A DNA stretch of 64,000 bases, from the NCBI RefSeq assembly GCF_024181585.1, contig NZ_CP054258.1, forward strand, positions 2,604,001-2,668,000, written 5' to 3'. The position numbers were made by a program, and so were the translations under genes. This stretch comes from Treponema socranskii subsp. buccale (lineage in GTDB: Bacteria > Spirochaetota > Spirochaetia > Treponematales > Treponemataceae). A model generated the notes under the pieces. That model did not search any database and was not told the DNA's origin. It was given only the letters and a program-made list of their open reading frames with translations. Positions within the stretch are counted from its first letter, which is position 1; each line of letters opens with the position of its first letter. Shown in pieces: positions 34,593 to 43,488 of the stretch.

Positions 34593-35193
34593 CGGCAGAA
34601 AGCTCCTTCGGATACTTTTGATTCGAAAACGTATAGGTGATGGTGTCGCCGCCCGCTTCGGTCATGACGATCGTATCGAATTCCGCTCCGCCGGATGCGC
34701 CCGTTCCGCCGAGTGCGAGCGATTTCATGACAGCGGCGACCGTTTTGTCTTTCGGAGTAAGAACGGCATTCCATTTGTTTCCGTCTGAAGAAAATGCGAC
34801 GGAAAAATTTTCATACAATTTTTTTGCATTGCCGGAAAAAATCGAAGAGAGCGTCGTCGAAATGCTCGTAAAGATTTGATTGTTCGACGCGTCGATGACG
34901 GTTTTTTTCCCGTCGGGCGTCGTTTGAATAACACTCGTCAAACCGACGACGAGCGACGACGGAAAGGGCTTCAACGTTTTCCACATAATGCCGTCGAGGC
35001 TGAATATAAAGGTTCCGCTCGACGTGAGCGAACGGTTCACTTTCGAAATCGTGCGCACCTGCGTAAAGTTTCCGGTCGTATTCGGATGACGCGCCAGATC
35101 GGCACATACGGTATCGAATGTCGCATCCGCCGCAAAGAGCGGCATCGCCGCAAAAACAAGAACACATATAAAATTAATAATTATCTTTTTCAT
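34564..35193 (-). CDS. LolA-like periplasmic carrier (ApeL-like)
   Basis: A 209-residue protein with a signal peptide (MKKIIINFICVLVFAAMPLFA) and LolA-fold strands (NFTQVRTISKVNRSLTSSGTFIFSLDGIMWKTLKPFPSSLVVG). The ATG at 35193 follows GGAGGT. In aryl-polyene clusters a LolA-like protein acts in the periplasm with the MMPL exporter, which overlaps it here. The housekeeping lipoprotein carrier is less likely given its position. Confidence 0.82.
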   Translation of the reverse strand: MKKIIINFICVLVFAAMPLFAADATFDTVCADLARHPNTTGNFTQVRTISKVNRSLTSSGTFIFSLDGIMWKTLKPFPSSLVVGLTSVIQTTPDGKKTVIDASNNQIFTSISTTLSSIFSGNAKKLYENFSVAFSSDGNKWNAVLTPKDKTVAAVMKSLALGGTGASGGAEFDTIVMTEAGGDTITYTFSNQKYPKELSADEKAVFAAK

Positions 35194-35225
35194 ACAATAC
35201 CTCCGCAAGCGCCTGTCCGACGCCG

Positions 35226-35651
35226 TTATTTTTTTAACAATGTTTCAACGCAGGCGATTAATTTTTCGGGACACACAAAACACGTTTCACCCGTCTCTAT
35301 CTTTACCGCCATCTGCGTGCTTTCCGCCTTTGTCGCAAGGACGCCGGTTTTTGCGTTGTAAATCTCATAGCGTATTTTAAGACGATTTTCGTATTCAATC
35401 AATGAGGCTGTAATGCGCGCTTCGTCTCCGAATGCGAGCGATCGCACGTATTTTATATTCAACGCCGTCACCGGAAACGCATAGCCGTCTTCGACCATCT
35501 GCAGATAGCCGTAGCCGATTTTATCGAGCAGCGCGCATCTGCCGCGTTCGATGAATTTTACGTAATTTCCGTGCCATGCAACGCGCATCGAATCGACGTC
35601 GTAAAATTCGATTTTAAATGTCATCTCTTCCGAAATGAGCGAACCGTTCAT
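35226..35651 (-). CDS. Acyl-CoA/ACP thioesterase, 4HBT hotdog family (ApeK-like)
   Basis: A 141-residue hotdog thioesterase. IEFYDVDSMRVAWHGNYVKFIERGRCALL carries the D-x-N-x-x-Y/F-x-E pattern of the YbgC/4HBT type, including the catalytic Asp. The ATG at 35651, preceded by AAGGAAG, is much better than the long upstream frame (to 35888), which overlaps the acyltransferase. It would hydrolyse or proof-read acyl-ACP intermediates. It starts 13 bases after the acyltransferase stop. Confidence 0.85.
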   Translation of the reverse strand: MNGSLISEEMTFKIEFYDVDSMRVAWHGNYVKFIERGRCALLDKIGYGYLQMVEDGYAFPVTALNIKYVRSLAFGDEARITASLIEYENRLKIRYEIYNAKTGVLATKAESTQMAVKIETGETCFVCPEKLIACVETLLKK

Positions 35652-35664
35652 ATCATGCTTCCTT

Positions 35665-36663
35665 TCATGCTTCCTTGCGATTTTCGTCTTCAACCCAAAA
35701 ATTAAAAAAATTATACCACTGCAGAGGATACATTGTGCAATACTTTTCCAGAAGCGCGACGTATTCACCGCACAGACGTTTGATCCGCGTCTCTCTTTCG
35801 GCGCGGGGACAATCGAAAGTAATGTCCGTTTTATGTACGCGCATCGAATAGCGCGGAGTGAGCATGAGCGTTTTTTCACGGAGCGCAAACACGAAATACG
35901 TCGGTGCTTTTAAAAGCGCTGCGAGCAAAAACGCTCCGTATGAAAACCGCGCGGGTTTACCGAGAAAGCTTTCGGTTATCGCCCTGTCTACGGTATTGAG
36001 AGAGGTGCGATCGGCGGCGATAACGACGAGCCCGCCTTCGTCGATTCTGTCCATCAAAAGCGAAATCGTTCCGGCATCGATTTCATCCGCATTTATTATA
36101 TTGAGCTGCACGTGCGGATTGATTTTTTTTATCGTATTGTTGAATTTTTGTGTCGTATTCAAATTCAAAATCGCCGTAACGGGCACATAGTGCGACACGC
36201 CGGTGCGGCCGTATTCTGCAAGACTCCTCAGCATTTCGATATTGCCCAAATGCGAGCCGATAAGCAGCGCTCCCTTTTTTCGATCGAGCTCTTCGATCAG
36301 CAATGTAACGTCGTCGTCGTGAAGCTTGATTTTATTAAAATCGATTTTACCGCACCAGCCTTCGATCTTTTCGATAATGCACAAGGCAAACGACACGATG
36401 TGCCTATAGATATGAGGACGCCTTATGCGATCATCCTTGCCCGCGGTATACCGCAGCAGTCGATTTTGATACGCGCGCGATTCGTTTCGGGCACGCTTCG
36501 AACAGGCAAAATAAAAAAATGAAATGGGGAACGCGAGCAAACCGACGAACCACAAGGGCAGATGCGAAACGAGCCACACAAGAAATACGATCGGACGGCT
36601 GCTCGATACTTCTTCTCTCTTTTGCGTCCAGTGCTCGTCCGTTCTTTCCGCAAGTTCAGCCAT
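35665..36663 (-). CDS. LpxL/HtrB-like acyltransferase (C-terminal half of ApeJ)
   Basis: A 332-residue lipid acyltransferase. The catalytic H-x4-E motif appears as SHLGNIE, with a membrane-near N-terminus (LWFVGLLAFPISFFYFA) and the second conserved block DRTSLNTVDRAITESFLGKPARFSYGAFLLA. It would move an acyl chain, perhaps the finished polyene, onto a lipid at the inner membrane. The gene overlaps the glycosyltransferase by 8 bases. In known aryl-polyene clusters these activities tend to be in one chain, here they are two genes. Confidence 0.85.
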   Translation of the reverse strand: MAELAERTDEHWTQKREEVSSSRPIVFLVWLVSHLPLWFVGLLAFPISFFYFACSKRARNESRAYQNRLLRYTAGKDDRIRRPHIYRHIVSFALCIIEKIEGWCGKIDFNKIKLHDDDVTLLIEELDRKKGALLIGSHLGNIEMLRSLAEYGRTGVSHYVPVTAILNLNTTQKFNNTIKKINPHVQLNIINADEIDAGTISLLMDRIDEGGLVVIAADRTSLNTVDRAITESFLGKPARFSYGAFLLAALLKAPTYFVFALREKTLMLTPRYSMRVHKTDITFDCPRAERETRIKRLCGEYVALLEKYCTMYPLQWYNFFNFWVEDENRKEA

Positions 36664-37459
36664 GAGCCCTTCTTCTGCAAATCGCGCGGAACGCCAAAAA
36701 CGGCAAGCGTACGATCATGCCGAAAAACAATTTCGTAAACGACAGCGATATGCGGATATTGTCGCGCACTATACGAAAATTCGAAATGCCGTCTGCGGGA
36801 TAGGTTACGCGCACCGGATAGGATTTTATATGCACGCCGCTCCATACGAAGTGTACGAGGATGTCCGCGTCGTATCCCATACGCGCATCGACCCACGCGC
36901 GGTGAGTGAGCAGGCGGCAATACGGTTCTACCGGATAGATTCGAAAGCCGCACATGGCGTCGACGATTTCATCGCTCAGAGACACAAAGCGGGCCCAGCG
37001 GTTTGAAATCTCTCTGCCTTTTTTTCGCGAAGTCGGCACCGATTCGTCGAACACGGGCGTACCGCAGATAAGGCAGGAGGGATTTTCTTCCGCCGCTTCG
37101 ATAAAGAAAGAAGCGCGAGAGGCGTCATGCTGTCCGTCCGAATCGATTTGAAAGACATGCGTCAAATCGAGTTCGTGCGCTTTTAAAACGCCGCTCGTCA
37201 TCGCTTTGCCTTTGCCGCCGTTTTTTTTCCGTTCGACGAGCACAGAAAGCGGACACGAATCGACCGCCGCGCGGATCTGCATTTTATTCGCCTCATCGTT
37301 ACCGTCGTCCACGACGATAATCGGCCGGCCGTATACGGCAAGAGAGCGGATAACGGAGCCGACCGTCGAACCGTGATTGTACACGGGGATGACGAAGCCG
37401 AGCTTTATCGCAGCGTTCTGCGCCGCATCGTTTTGCGACGAACTTTGTACCGCATCCAT
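36656..37459 (-). CDS. GT2 glycosyltransferase (N-terminal half of ApeJ)
   Basis: A 267-residue family 2 glycosyltransferase, dolichyl-phosphate-mannose-synthase-like. The nucleotide site is VIPVYNHGSTVGSVIRSL, the DXD motif QIDSDGQHD and the acceptor-side WVDARMGYDADILVHF, all intact. A short hydrophobic C-terminus may touch the membrane. The sugar donor is unknown. It begins 3 bases after the dehydratase stop, in a chain of tightly spaced or overlapping genes. Confidence 0.87.
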   Translation of the reverse strand: MDAVQSSSQNDAAQNAAIKLGFVIPVYNHGSTVGSVIRSLAVYGRPIIVVDDGNDEANKMQIRAAVDSCPLSVLVERKKNGGKGKAMTSGVLKAHELDLTHVFQIDSDGQHDASRASFFIEAAEENPSCLICGTPVFDESVPTSRKKGREISNRWARFVSLSDEIVDAMCGFRIYPVEPYCRLLTHRAWVDARMGYDADILVHFVWSGVHIKSYPVRVTYPADGISNFRIVRDNIRISLSFTKLFFGMIVRLPFLAFRAICRRRAHG

Positions 37460-37462
37460 CGA

Positions 37463-37837
37463 TTACACCGCAGCGACGAAGATTCCCGACGAATACGCTT
37501 TGTCGGATTTTTTTACATCCCGAAGCAAAAAGGACATCGATTTTTTTTCGCGATTGAAATCGAGCTTTAAGCGGACAAGCGTATCGGGTCTGATCGGCGC
37601 GGAAAATTTAATGCGTTTGATTTCCGGCACATAACGCTGCGTGCCGAAATATTTTTTTGAAAACCGCGTTATAATTTCAAACTGTGCGACGGCCGGGAGC
37701 AGTTTAAACTCCGGAAAATGCCCGTCGAAAAAATCGCTCGAAGCAGGAATAAAAAATTCGATTTCCGCGGAATCTCCGCTCTGTGAAAGTATCTTTTCAT
37801 CGACGATATCGTGCAGATTTTCATTCATATGTATCAT
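37463..37837 (-). CDS. Hotdog 3-hydroxyacyl-ACP dehydratase (ApeI-like)
   Basis: A 124-residue FabZ-like protein. The hallmark HFPEFKLLPAVAQ (catalytic histidine and the P-G/L-x-x-x-x-E/Q site) is present, with glutamine where many FabZ enzymes have glutamate in the following helix. The ATG at 37837 or 37828 could be the start; a GGGGG stretch is upstream of both. It is the second dehydratase of the pathway, working with the ApeP-like one in the distant left half. Confidence 0.85.
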   Translation of the reverse strand: MIHMNENLHDIVDEKILSQSGDSAEIEFFIPASSDFFDGHFPEFKLLPAVAQFEIITRFSKKYFGTQRYVPEIKRIKFSAPIRPDTLVRLKLDFNREKKSMSFLLRDVKKSDKAYSSGIFVAAV

Positions 37838-37903
37838 GCCCCCTTTTCATATACGCCGCCGCGCCGTATTCCGCCCGCACGGCATCACGCCTCCGTGCCG
37901 TTT

Positions 37904-40018
37904 TTATCGTACGGCCGCATCCGACGCATCGCGCGTTGCAAACAAAGCTGCGATATCTTCCTTATGCTTTTTACCCTGCACATCGCACGGAAGAGACGCG
38001 ACATAGCGCCAGCGCTTCGGAATGACGACGTTTTCAAAATAATTCATAAGATAATCGTGAAAGAATTTATTAATCGTCAATTTTTTTTCGTTTTGAAATT
38101 TCCGCTTGCCGTCAGCATTGAGTACGAGTGCCGCCGCAAGATACTGGCGCACATCTTCGAGCGCGACGACTTTTACATCGGAGACGAAGCCGCTCTGCAA
38201 AAGCCTGTTTTCGACTTCCGTCATCGAAATGCGTTTTTCCTCTATCTTTACGATCGAGTCGGCCCTGCCCTTCATGACGAATCTGCCGTCGGGAAGGAGA
38301 TCTACCAAATCGGCGGTCGCAAAACCTTTCGGGTCTTTGATATACGGAGAGACGATGACGAGACAACCGTCTTCCCCTTTCCAAATCTTCGCATTGTCGA
38401 AGGGCGTCCACGTAAGTCCGTCCTTCGTCTGCTGCCGGTACGCGATGCCGCTCGTCTCCGTCGAACCGTACACTTCAAGCGGACAAAAACCGAATACGGC
38501 TTCCGTCTTTTCGGCAAGCTCTTTCGAAACGGCTCCTCCGCTTGTGAAGATAAAGCAATTGTCGAGCGGCAGTTTCCGCTCGGTTTCAACGGCGCGTTTT
38601 AAAAATGCGGGCGTCGCGATGATCATATAGGATTCGTCGGAAAGCGTTTCAAATTCTTCGGGATATTCGATGCGCGTGCGGCGAAACGGAACGCCGTACC
38701 CGAACGGAAGCGCGATACCGAATAAAAAACCGTAGATGTGGTGCTGGCTCACCGTCGTAACGAGTTTTCGCTTTGCGAATTCCGCGCCCCACTTCGAAAA
38801 GACGAATGCATTGTCGAGTTCAAATTCGGTCATGCGCTGGCGGACACCTTTCGGCTTTCCGGTGCTGCCCGACGTGTAGAGCAAAATATCCGTATCGTCC
38901 GCGACGATTTTCGGAAACGAGCGCATATCGCTTTCGGACGGAGAAGCCGCATTTTCGACGACATCGGGGATAAAGATCGAATCGGCAATATCGCGGTCGG
39001 TTAAAAATTCGACGCCGTCCGTTTTGATTTCCGCGATGAATTCGCTCGTAACGTTTTGCGTCAAAAGCACCGTTTTTTTGCACTGCAAAAGCGCAATGAA
39101 CGTGCACAAAAAATACCAATAATCTTCGCAGTGTAGAATATATTTTTGTGCCGATTTTTCGGAAATGAATTTTCGAAGCTTTGCCGAATCGGAAAGAAAA
39201 TCGCGCCACGTTTTATACGCGCCGTCCGACCACTTCCGTTCGTAACAGACGATAAAATCGTCGGGGCGGGAATCCGCCGTAAATGTGCTGATCGTATGCG
39301 CTTCCGGCATTTTTCTTTGTACCCGCCTTCTGATAATAAATTCAACGACAAACATACAGCCCATAAGCGCGTATGAAATGCCGCCGTTGTATACCGACCA
39401 CACCGTATCGGAGCAAAAAAACGCCGTAAACGCCGACACGCTTCCGTTGCAGATAAAAAAAACGCACCATGCAAGGGTCACTTTGCGGCAGTACCGCTCT
39501 ATCGAACTTTCCGCCGCAGAGCCGCGTATCGTTTTATCCTGCAGACACGCAAATCTGAAAATGATGTTCGGCGGCAAAAAAAGCGTACTGCCGAAAACAA
39601 CGAGCAGCGTTGCGCTGATCGCAACCGAATACAATTTTAAAAATACGGTCCGATTCGTAAAAAAACAAAATAAACCGGCTGCAAGAAAAAGTGCGGACTG
39701 CGCAAGCGGCTTCCAATCGAAAGACAGCGCGCCGACTTTTGCCGTTCCGATTTTTGTCCCGCGCATTTGCGCATCGTTTTCCCGCACTTCATCCTTTCGA
39801 AGCGCGTCATTTCGGCCGTTCCGTTTCGCCGACCTTCTTTCCTTTCCGTCCGCACTCCGCGCCCGCCCCGTCGCGCTTAAAAAAAACGCGAAAGCGAGTG
39901 CGACGATGCACAGCGATAAAATCCTGACCGGAAGCTTTAATACGACAAGGAAAGTAAAAACAAGGACGGGATACAGCGCCGCAACCGCATAAAACAGAAC
40001 CTTAACAATTTTTTTCAT
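37904..40018 (-). CDS. Membrane-domain/AMP-ligase fusion (ApeG-ApeH-like)
   Basis: A 704-residue protein. Residues about 1-200 hold some six membrane helices interrupted by a charged linker. From about 245 on is an ANL adenylate-forming ligase: P-loop LLYTSGSTGKPKGV, A5 motif VYGSTETSGIAYR, hinge KGRADSIVKIEEKRI and the C-terminal catalytic lysine in DVQGKKHKED. It would activate an aromatic starter acid and load the ACP. In known clusters ApeG (membrane) and ApeH (ligase) are separate. The ATG at 40018 lacks a strong ribosome site. Confidence 0.82.
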   Translation of the reverse strand: MKKIVKVLFYAVAALYPVLVFTFLVVLKLPVRILSLCIVALAFAFFLSATGRARSADGKERRSAKRNGRNDALRKDEVRENDAQMRGTKIGTAKVGALSFDWKPLAQSALFLAAGLFCFFTNRTVFLKLYSVAISATLLVVFGSTLFLPPNIIFRFACLQDKTIRGSAAESSIERYCRKVTLAWCVFFICNGSVSAFTAFFCSDTVWSVYNGGISYALMGCMFVVEFIIRRRVQRKMPEAHTISTFTADSRPDDFIVCYERKWSDGAYKTWRDFLSDSAKLRKFISEKSAQKYILHCEDYWYFLCTFIALLQCKKTVLLTQNVTSEFIAEIKTDGVEFLTDRDIADSIFIPDVVENAASPSESDMRSFPKIVADDTDILLYTSGSTGKPKGVRQRMTEFELDNAFVFSKWGAEFAKRKLVTTVSQHHIYGFLFGIALPFGYGVPFRRTRIEYPEEFETLSDESYMIIATPAFLKRAVETERKLPLDNCFIFTSGGAVSKELAEKTEAVFGFCPLEVYGSTETSGIAYRQQTKDGLTWTPFDNAKIWKGEDGCLVIVSPYIKDPKGFATADLVDLLPDGRFVMKGRADSIVKIEEKRISMTEVENRLLQSGFVSDVKVVALEDVRQYLAAALVLNADGKRKFQNEKKLTINKFFHDYLMNYFENVVIPKRWRYVASLPCDVQGKKHKEDIAALFATRDASDAAVR

Positions 40019-40085
40019 CGACGGAAAACGGTATCGATTAAAAAACGAAGCGGCCGGCCGCAAAAGCCTGCCGCGTTCACTTTTG

Positions 40086-40334
40086 TTAAGCTTGCTGCGT
40101 ATACGGATACAGCGCGTCGACGACATCCTGCATCGTCTTCACCGTTTTGAAAATCGCGGGATCGACTTTGCCGGGAATAAAATCCTTCATCTTTACGATC
40201 AAGTCGATCGAATCGATGGAGTCGAGCTCAAGGTCGTCGGCAAGCTTTGCCGCGGGAGTGATTTTATCCTCTTCGATTTCAAATTCTTTTGAAAGGACCG
40301 CTTTCAGTTTGTCGAAAATCTCTTCTTTAGTCAT
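40086..40334 (-). CDS. Acyl carrier protein (ApeF-like)
   Basis: An 82-residue carrier protein with the phosphopantetheine serine in ELDSIDSIDL. The protein is acidic with a typical four-helix pattern. The ATG at 40334 follows GAGGAAT. It is the second of two ACP genes that start the right half. Having two ACPs with different surfaces is a feature of aryl-polyene systems. The frame extends to 40364 with no ribosome site. Confidence 0.9.
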   Translation of the reverse strand: MTKEEIFDKLKAVLSKEFEIEEDKITPAAKLADDLELDSIDSIDLIVKMKDFIPGKVDPAIFKTVKTMQDVVDALYPYTQQA

Positions 40335-40344
40335 ACAATTCCTC

Positions 40345-40602
40345 TTACGCCTTTTCGGCAGCAATATATTCAGCTAATGCATCGACCGATGCAAAATGCT
40401 TTTTATTATCAGCGCTTTCGGCTGAAAGCTTTACGCCGAATTTCTTTTTCAACGCTACGCCCAATTCAAGCGCATCGATCGAATCGAGCCCCAAGCCCGT
40501 TCCGAAAAGCGGCTCCGCGTCGTCGATATCTTCCGGCTTTACGTCTTCAAGCTGTAACGACGATACAATCACTTCTTTAATCTGTCGTTTCAAATCATCC
40601 AT
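40345..40602 (-). CDS. Acyl carrier protein (ApeE-like)
   Basis: An 85-residue carrier protein with the attachment serine in GLDSIDALELG and an extended acidic first helix (LEDVKPEDIDDAEPLFG). First gene of the right half and likely first in the operon. Its stop lies 10 bases before the start of the next ACP. The ribosome site is weak, so the start is taken from the family pattern. Confidence 0.9.
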   Translation of the reverse strand: MDDLKRQIKEVIVSSLQLEDVKPEDIDDAEPLFGTGLGLDSIDALELGVALKKKFGVKLSAESADNKKHFASVDALAEYIAAEKA

Positions 40603-40639
40603 AACAATAGTATAACCCGATTATTACAAAATTTATATA

Positions 40640-40668
40640 ATTATAAACAAACATATAAAAAAAAGCAA
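40640..40668 (-). promoter_or_regulatory. Probable promoter of the right APE half
   Basis: On the minus strand TTGCTT (40668-40663), 17 bases and a perfect TATAAT (40645-40640), about 37 bases before the first ACP gene. A weaker alternative is TTGACG (40679-40674) with TATATG (40657-40652). AT-rich sequence surrounds both. Confidence 0.5.
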
Positions 40669-40794
40669 CAGAACGTCAAGGCAGTATCAAAACGAAAATG
40701 CCTGCTTTGAAGCGGGAATTATGGAAAAAAAATACGGTAATAATTTGAACTATGAGCGGAAGCCCGGCTGCCGCACCTGCAGCCGGAGCCTTTA

Positions 40795-41088
40795 TTATTT
40801 TGTGTGATCCTGGATTTTATCTTTTTCTTTTTTTATCTTCGTATCGAGCGTATCCATAAGTTTGTTGAGACCGGCATCGAAACTGTAATCTTTGCTTGTT
40901 ACGTGCCCCTGTGTTCCCCAACGGAAATTGAACGTCGCATCGAATGAATACTCTTTATCGTATTTTACCCGCAAAGTAAAATCGATGATTAAATCTTCGG
41001 CATAAGCGATGCGCTTTAACTTTGTCTCAATCATGTCAGACTGTTTTTTTTCAAACTCGAAACCGACTGCCGATACGTTTTTTGTCAT
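40795..41088 (-). CDS. Ribosome hibernation promoting factor (HPF/RaiA family, short form)
   Basis: A 97-residue protein of the short sigma-54-modulation/HPF type with the pattern of alternating strands (IIDFTLRVKYDKEYSFDATFNFRWGTQGHV) and the final helix with MDTLDTKIKKEKDKI. The ATG at 41088 follows GGAGGG. It would bind the ribosome decoding centre in stationary phase. A GC-rich hairpin without a T-run (about 40764-40791) follows it. Confidence 0.75.
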   Translation of the reverse strand: MTKNVSAVGFEFEKKQSDMIETKLKRIAYAEDLIIDFTLRVKYDKEYSFDATFNFRWGTQGHVTSKDYSFDAGLNKLMDTLDTKIKKEKDKIQDHTK

Positions 41089-41277
41089 GCAGCCCTCCTC
41101 TGTACGTGTTTTCGGTACGCCTGAAACACAGGCCGCGGCGATTGAGCCGTCGTTTATAGTATACAGCGGAATGTGTAAAAAAGCAAAATAAAAATAAGCG
41201 CACAGTTTCAGAGGCAGTTTCAGACATGTGTCTATAAAATTCCATTATAAAAATCCTGCCGCGCCATATACGGCGTA

Positions 41278-41709
41278 TCAGTGCCGAACGCGGTATACTC
41301 GCTTTTCGGAAGTTTTTTTCACTTCGACTTCCGAATCCGTTTCGCCTCCCGAAGCGACGGTGAGAATTAAATCCGTAATCGATTCGCGGGTATTGACGGG
41401 GAGTTTTTCAAGGGCATCGATAATGCGTTCGTATCGGCGGTAGCGCGCGGCATCGTTTTTCGGCAGGGAATTCTTTACTTCGAGGATATGTCCGCTTTTC
41501 GATTGTACCGTATCGCGCATAAGCGATTCTATCGATTCGTTCAAAGCCGACGCGATTTTATATGCCGTTCCGACGGACGGCTGTCCTTCCCCTTTATTTT
41601 TTCCGTTTGTAATCGTCGAATACGGTACATCCGAAAGCGCGGCAAGCGTTTTTAAATTGATTCCTCTATAATTGATTATCCGGTAAACATTTTTCCAGAA
41701 TATGTGCAT
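41278..41709 (-). CDS. XRE-family transcriptional regulator
   Basis: A 143-residue protein with an N-terminal helix-turn-helix (YRGINLKTLAALSDVPYSTITNGKNKGEGQPSVGTAYKIASALNESIESLM) and a charged C-terminal helix that could mediate dimerisation. It is divergent from the oxidoreductase gene and could regulate it. In the 220-bp divergent gap an imperfect 12-bp inverted repeat (41797-41808 and 41840-41854) may be its operator, though it also looks terminator-like. Target unknown. Confidence 0.8.
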   Translation of the reverse strand: MHIFWKNVYRIINYRGINLKTLAALSDVPYSTITNGKNKGEGQPSVGTAYKIASALNESIESLMRDTVQSKSGHILEVKNSLPKNDAARYRRYERIIDALEKLPVNTRESITDLILTVASGGETDSEVEVKKTSEKRVYRVRH

Positions 41710-41931
41710 ACCACAGGTTTACCACAAAAAATATATCCGCACGGATTTATTTACCGTATTGCGTTATAATAACGACATAAAGTTTTAAGTACGATTAAAA
41801 TCGCTTTGCGTATTATCCGAAAAATGCATATACCACGTTCAAAGCGCGATTTTTATACAAGATGTAAAAGATAAACGGAATTTCCGATGCGGCAGCTTGC
41901 TCCTTCTCCTTTTTGTCGATATACTCGTTTT

Positions 41932-43488
41932 ATGAAAAAGCGATCCGTTGTTGTTATCGGCGCGGGCATCGCAGGGCTCTCGGCTGCCGTTTATCTGCAG
42001 CGATCGGGATTTGACGTAACGATTTATGAGCAGCATGAGATTCCCGGAGGCCTTTCGACAAGCTGGTCGCGCAAAGGGTATCTTTTCGAAGGGGGTATGC
42101 ACTGGCTTACCGGTTCGTCCGAAAAGCTTGTTTTGAACCGCGTGTGGAAAGAAACCGGCGCGCTCAAAGAAAATAACCCCGTCCGTTACCGTGAGCCGCT
42201 GTATACGCTCATCGACGAAAAAACGGAAATCCGCCTCTACCGCGATATCGATAAAATGCGTAAAGAATTTATCGATGCCGCACCCGAAGACCGCAAGGCG
42301 ATCGAAGGGCTCTGCCGCGATATCAAAACGTTTTTGCCGGTACACTTCGTCCTGCGCGACATACCGTGGATAAAAACAAAATCTCCCGCAATTCCGACAC
42401 TGAAAGAATTGCTTCCCATGGCGCCCGCCGCGATTCCCGCGCTTTACCTCAGAAACGTATCATACGACGACTATCTCTCCCGATTTAAAAACAAAAAACT
42501 GCGCGCGTTGCTGCATTCCGTCATCGGTACGAGATTCAACGCGCTGTCGCTTGTCTATACGCTTGCATCGTTCGCCTCAGGCGACTGCGGATACCCCGAA
42601 GGCGGTTCGCTGCGTCTCGCACAAAACATTGCCGACACCTTCGCCTCGCTCGGAGGAAAAATCGTATACCGGACAAAAGTGCTCGGCATCGTAACGGAGG
42701 GACGGCGAATTTCCGGCGTCAAAATCGCGCGCACGAAAGCCGGCGCATTGCCGTATACGGCGGACGGCTTCGATCACCCGGCTGAAAACTCCGAAACGGA
42801 AATTATTAAATCGGATTTTGTCGTTGCCGCTTTCGACACGAGACGCGCAGTCGATTCGCTTTTTGCAAAACCGCTTGAAGAGCGATGGGCGAAGCAGATG
42901 CGCAAAATCGTAACGACCGAACAAAATATGTTTATCGCCCTCGGCATAAAAGCCGATTTGTCGAACAGACCGACAGGCCCCGTACTTTTGCTCGACGAAC
43001 CCTTGGAAGCGGCGGGTCTGCGCTTTACGGAAATCCGCCTGAACAATTACGCGGGCTATGCGAATCATGCGCCCGAAGGCTGTACCGCACTCACCTGCCT
43101 TTTGCTCGGCGGAAGCTACGATTGGTGGAAAGCGAAAAAAGCCGACGGCACATACCGGCAATGCAAAAAAGAAATTATCGATAAATTTATTAAAATAATC
43201 GAAAGCCGTTTTCCCGAAACGAAGGGCGCGATCGAAGTAACCGATATGGCCACGCCTTTGACCTACGAGCGCTATACGGCGAGCTTTGAAGGCAGCTGGA
43301 TGAGCGTGTGGAAACCCCGAGATCCGATGTTCATACTGCCTGCAAAATCGAAGACGGTACGGGGGCTCTACTTTGCAAGCGAGCGTTCGATGATGCCCGG
43401 AGGCCTTATAATCGCGGGATGGGCGGGCAGACGCGCGGCGCAGACAATCTGCAAAGATACGCGTACCGAATTTATCGCGCACGATTGA
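41932..43488 (+). CDS. FAD-dependent oxidoreductase, phytoene desaturase/CrtI-like
   Basis: A 518-residue flavoprotein. The dinucleotide fold is VVVIGAGIAGLSAAVYLQRSGFDVTIYEQHEIPGG followed by the LSTSWSRKGYLFEGGMHWL start of the CrtI/carotene isomerase group. A C-terminal GxxxPGG flavin site reads ASERSMMPGGLIIAGWAGRRAA. Bacterial relatives include desaturases, isomerases and retinol saturase-like enzymes. It lies 1.3 kb from the polyene cluster on the opposite strand and may act on the pigment or on another polyene; that is inference. The ATG at 41932 matches the family N-terminus. Confidence 0.85.
   Translation: MKKRSVVVIGAGIAGLSAAVYLQRSGFDVTIYEQHEIPGGLSTSWSRKGYLFEGGMHWLTGSSEKLVLNRVWKETGALKENNPVRYREPLYTLIDEKTEIRLYRDIDKMRKEFIDAAPEDRKAIEGLCRDIKTFLPVHFVLRDIPWIKTKSPAIPTLKELLPMAPAAIPALYLRNVSYDDYLSRFKNKKLRALLHSVIGTRFNALSLVYTLASFASGDCGYPEGGSLRLAQNIADTFASLGGKIVYRTKVLGIVTEGRRISGVKIARTKAGALPYTADGFDHPAENSETEIIKSDFVVAAFDTRRAVDSLFAKPLEERWAKQMRKIVTTEQNMFIALGIKADLSNRPTGPVLLLDEPLEAAGLRFTEIRLNNYAGYANHAPEGCTALTCLLLGGSYDWWKAKKADGTYRQCKKEIIDKFIKIIESRFPETKGAIEVTDMATPLTYERYTASFEGSWMSVWKPRDPMFILPAKSKTVRGLYFASERSMMPGGLIIAGWAGRRAAQTICKDTRTEFIAHD

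Noticed and set aside
35652-35888. N-terminal extension of the thioesterase with a hydrophobic stretch
   Set aside because: It overlaps the acyltransferase coding sequence by over 200 bases, and the ATG at 35651 has a good ribosome site and the family's usual start.
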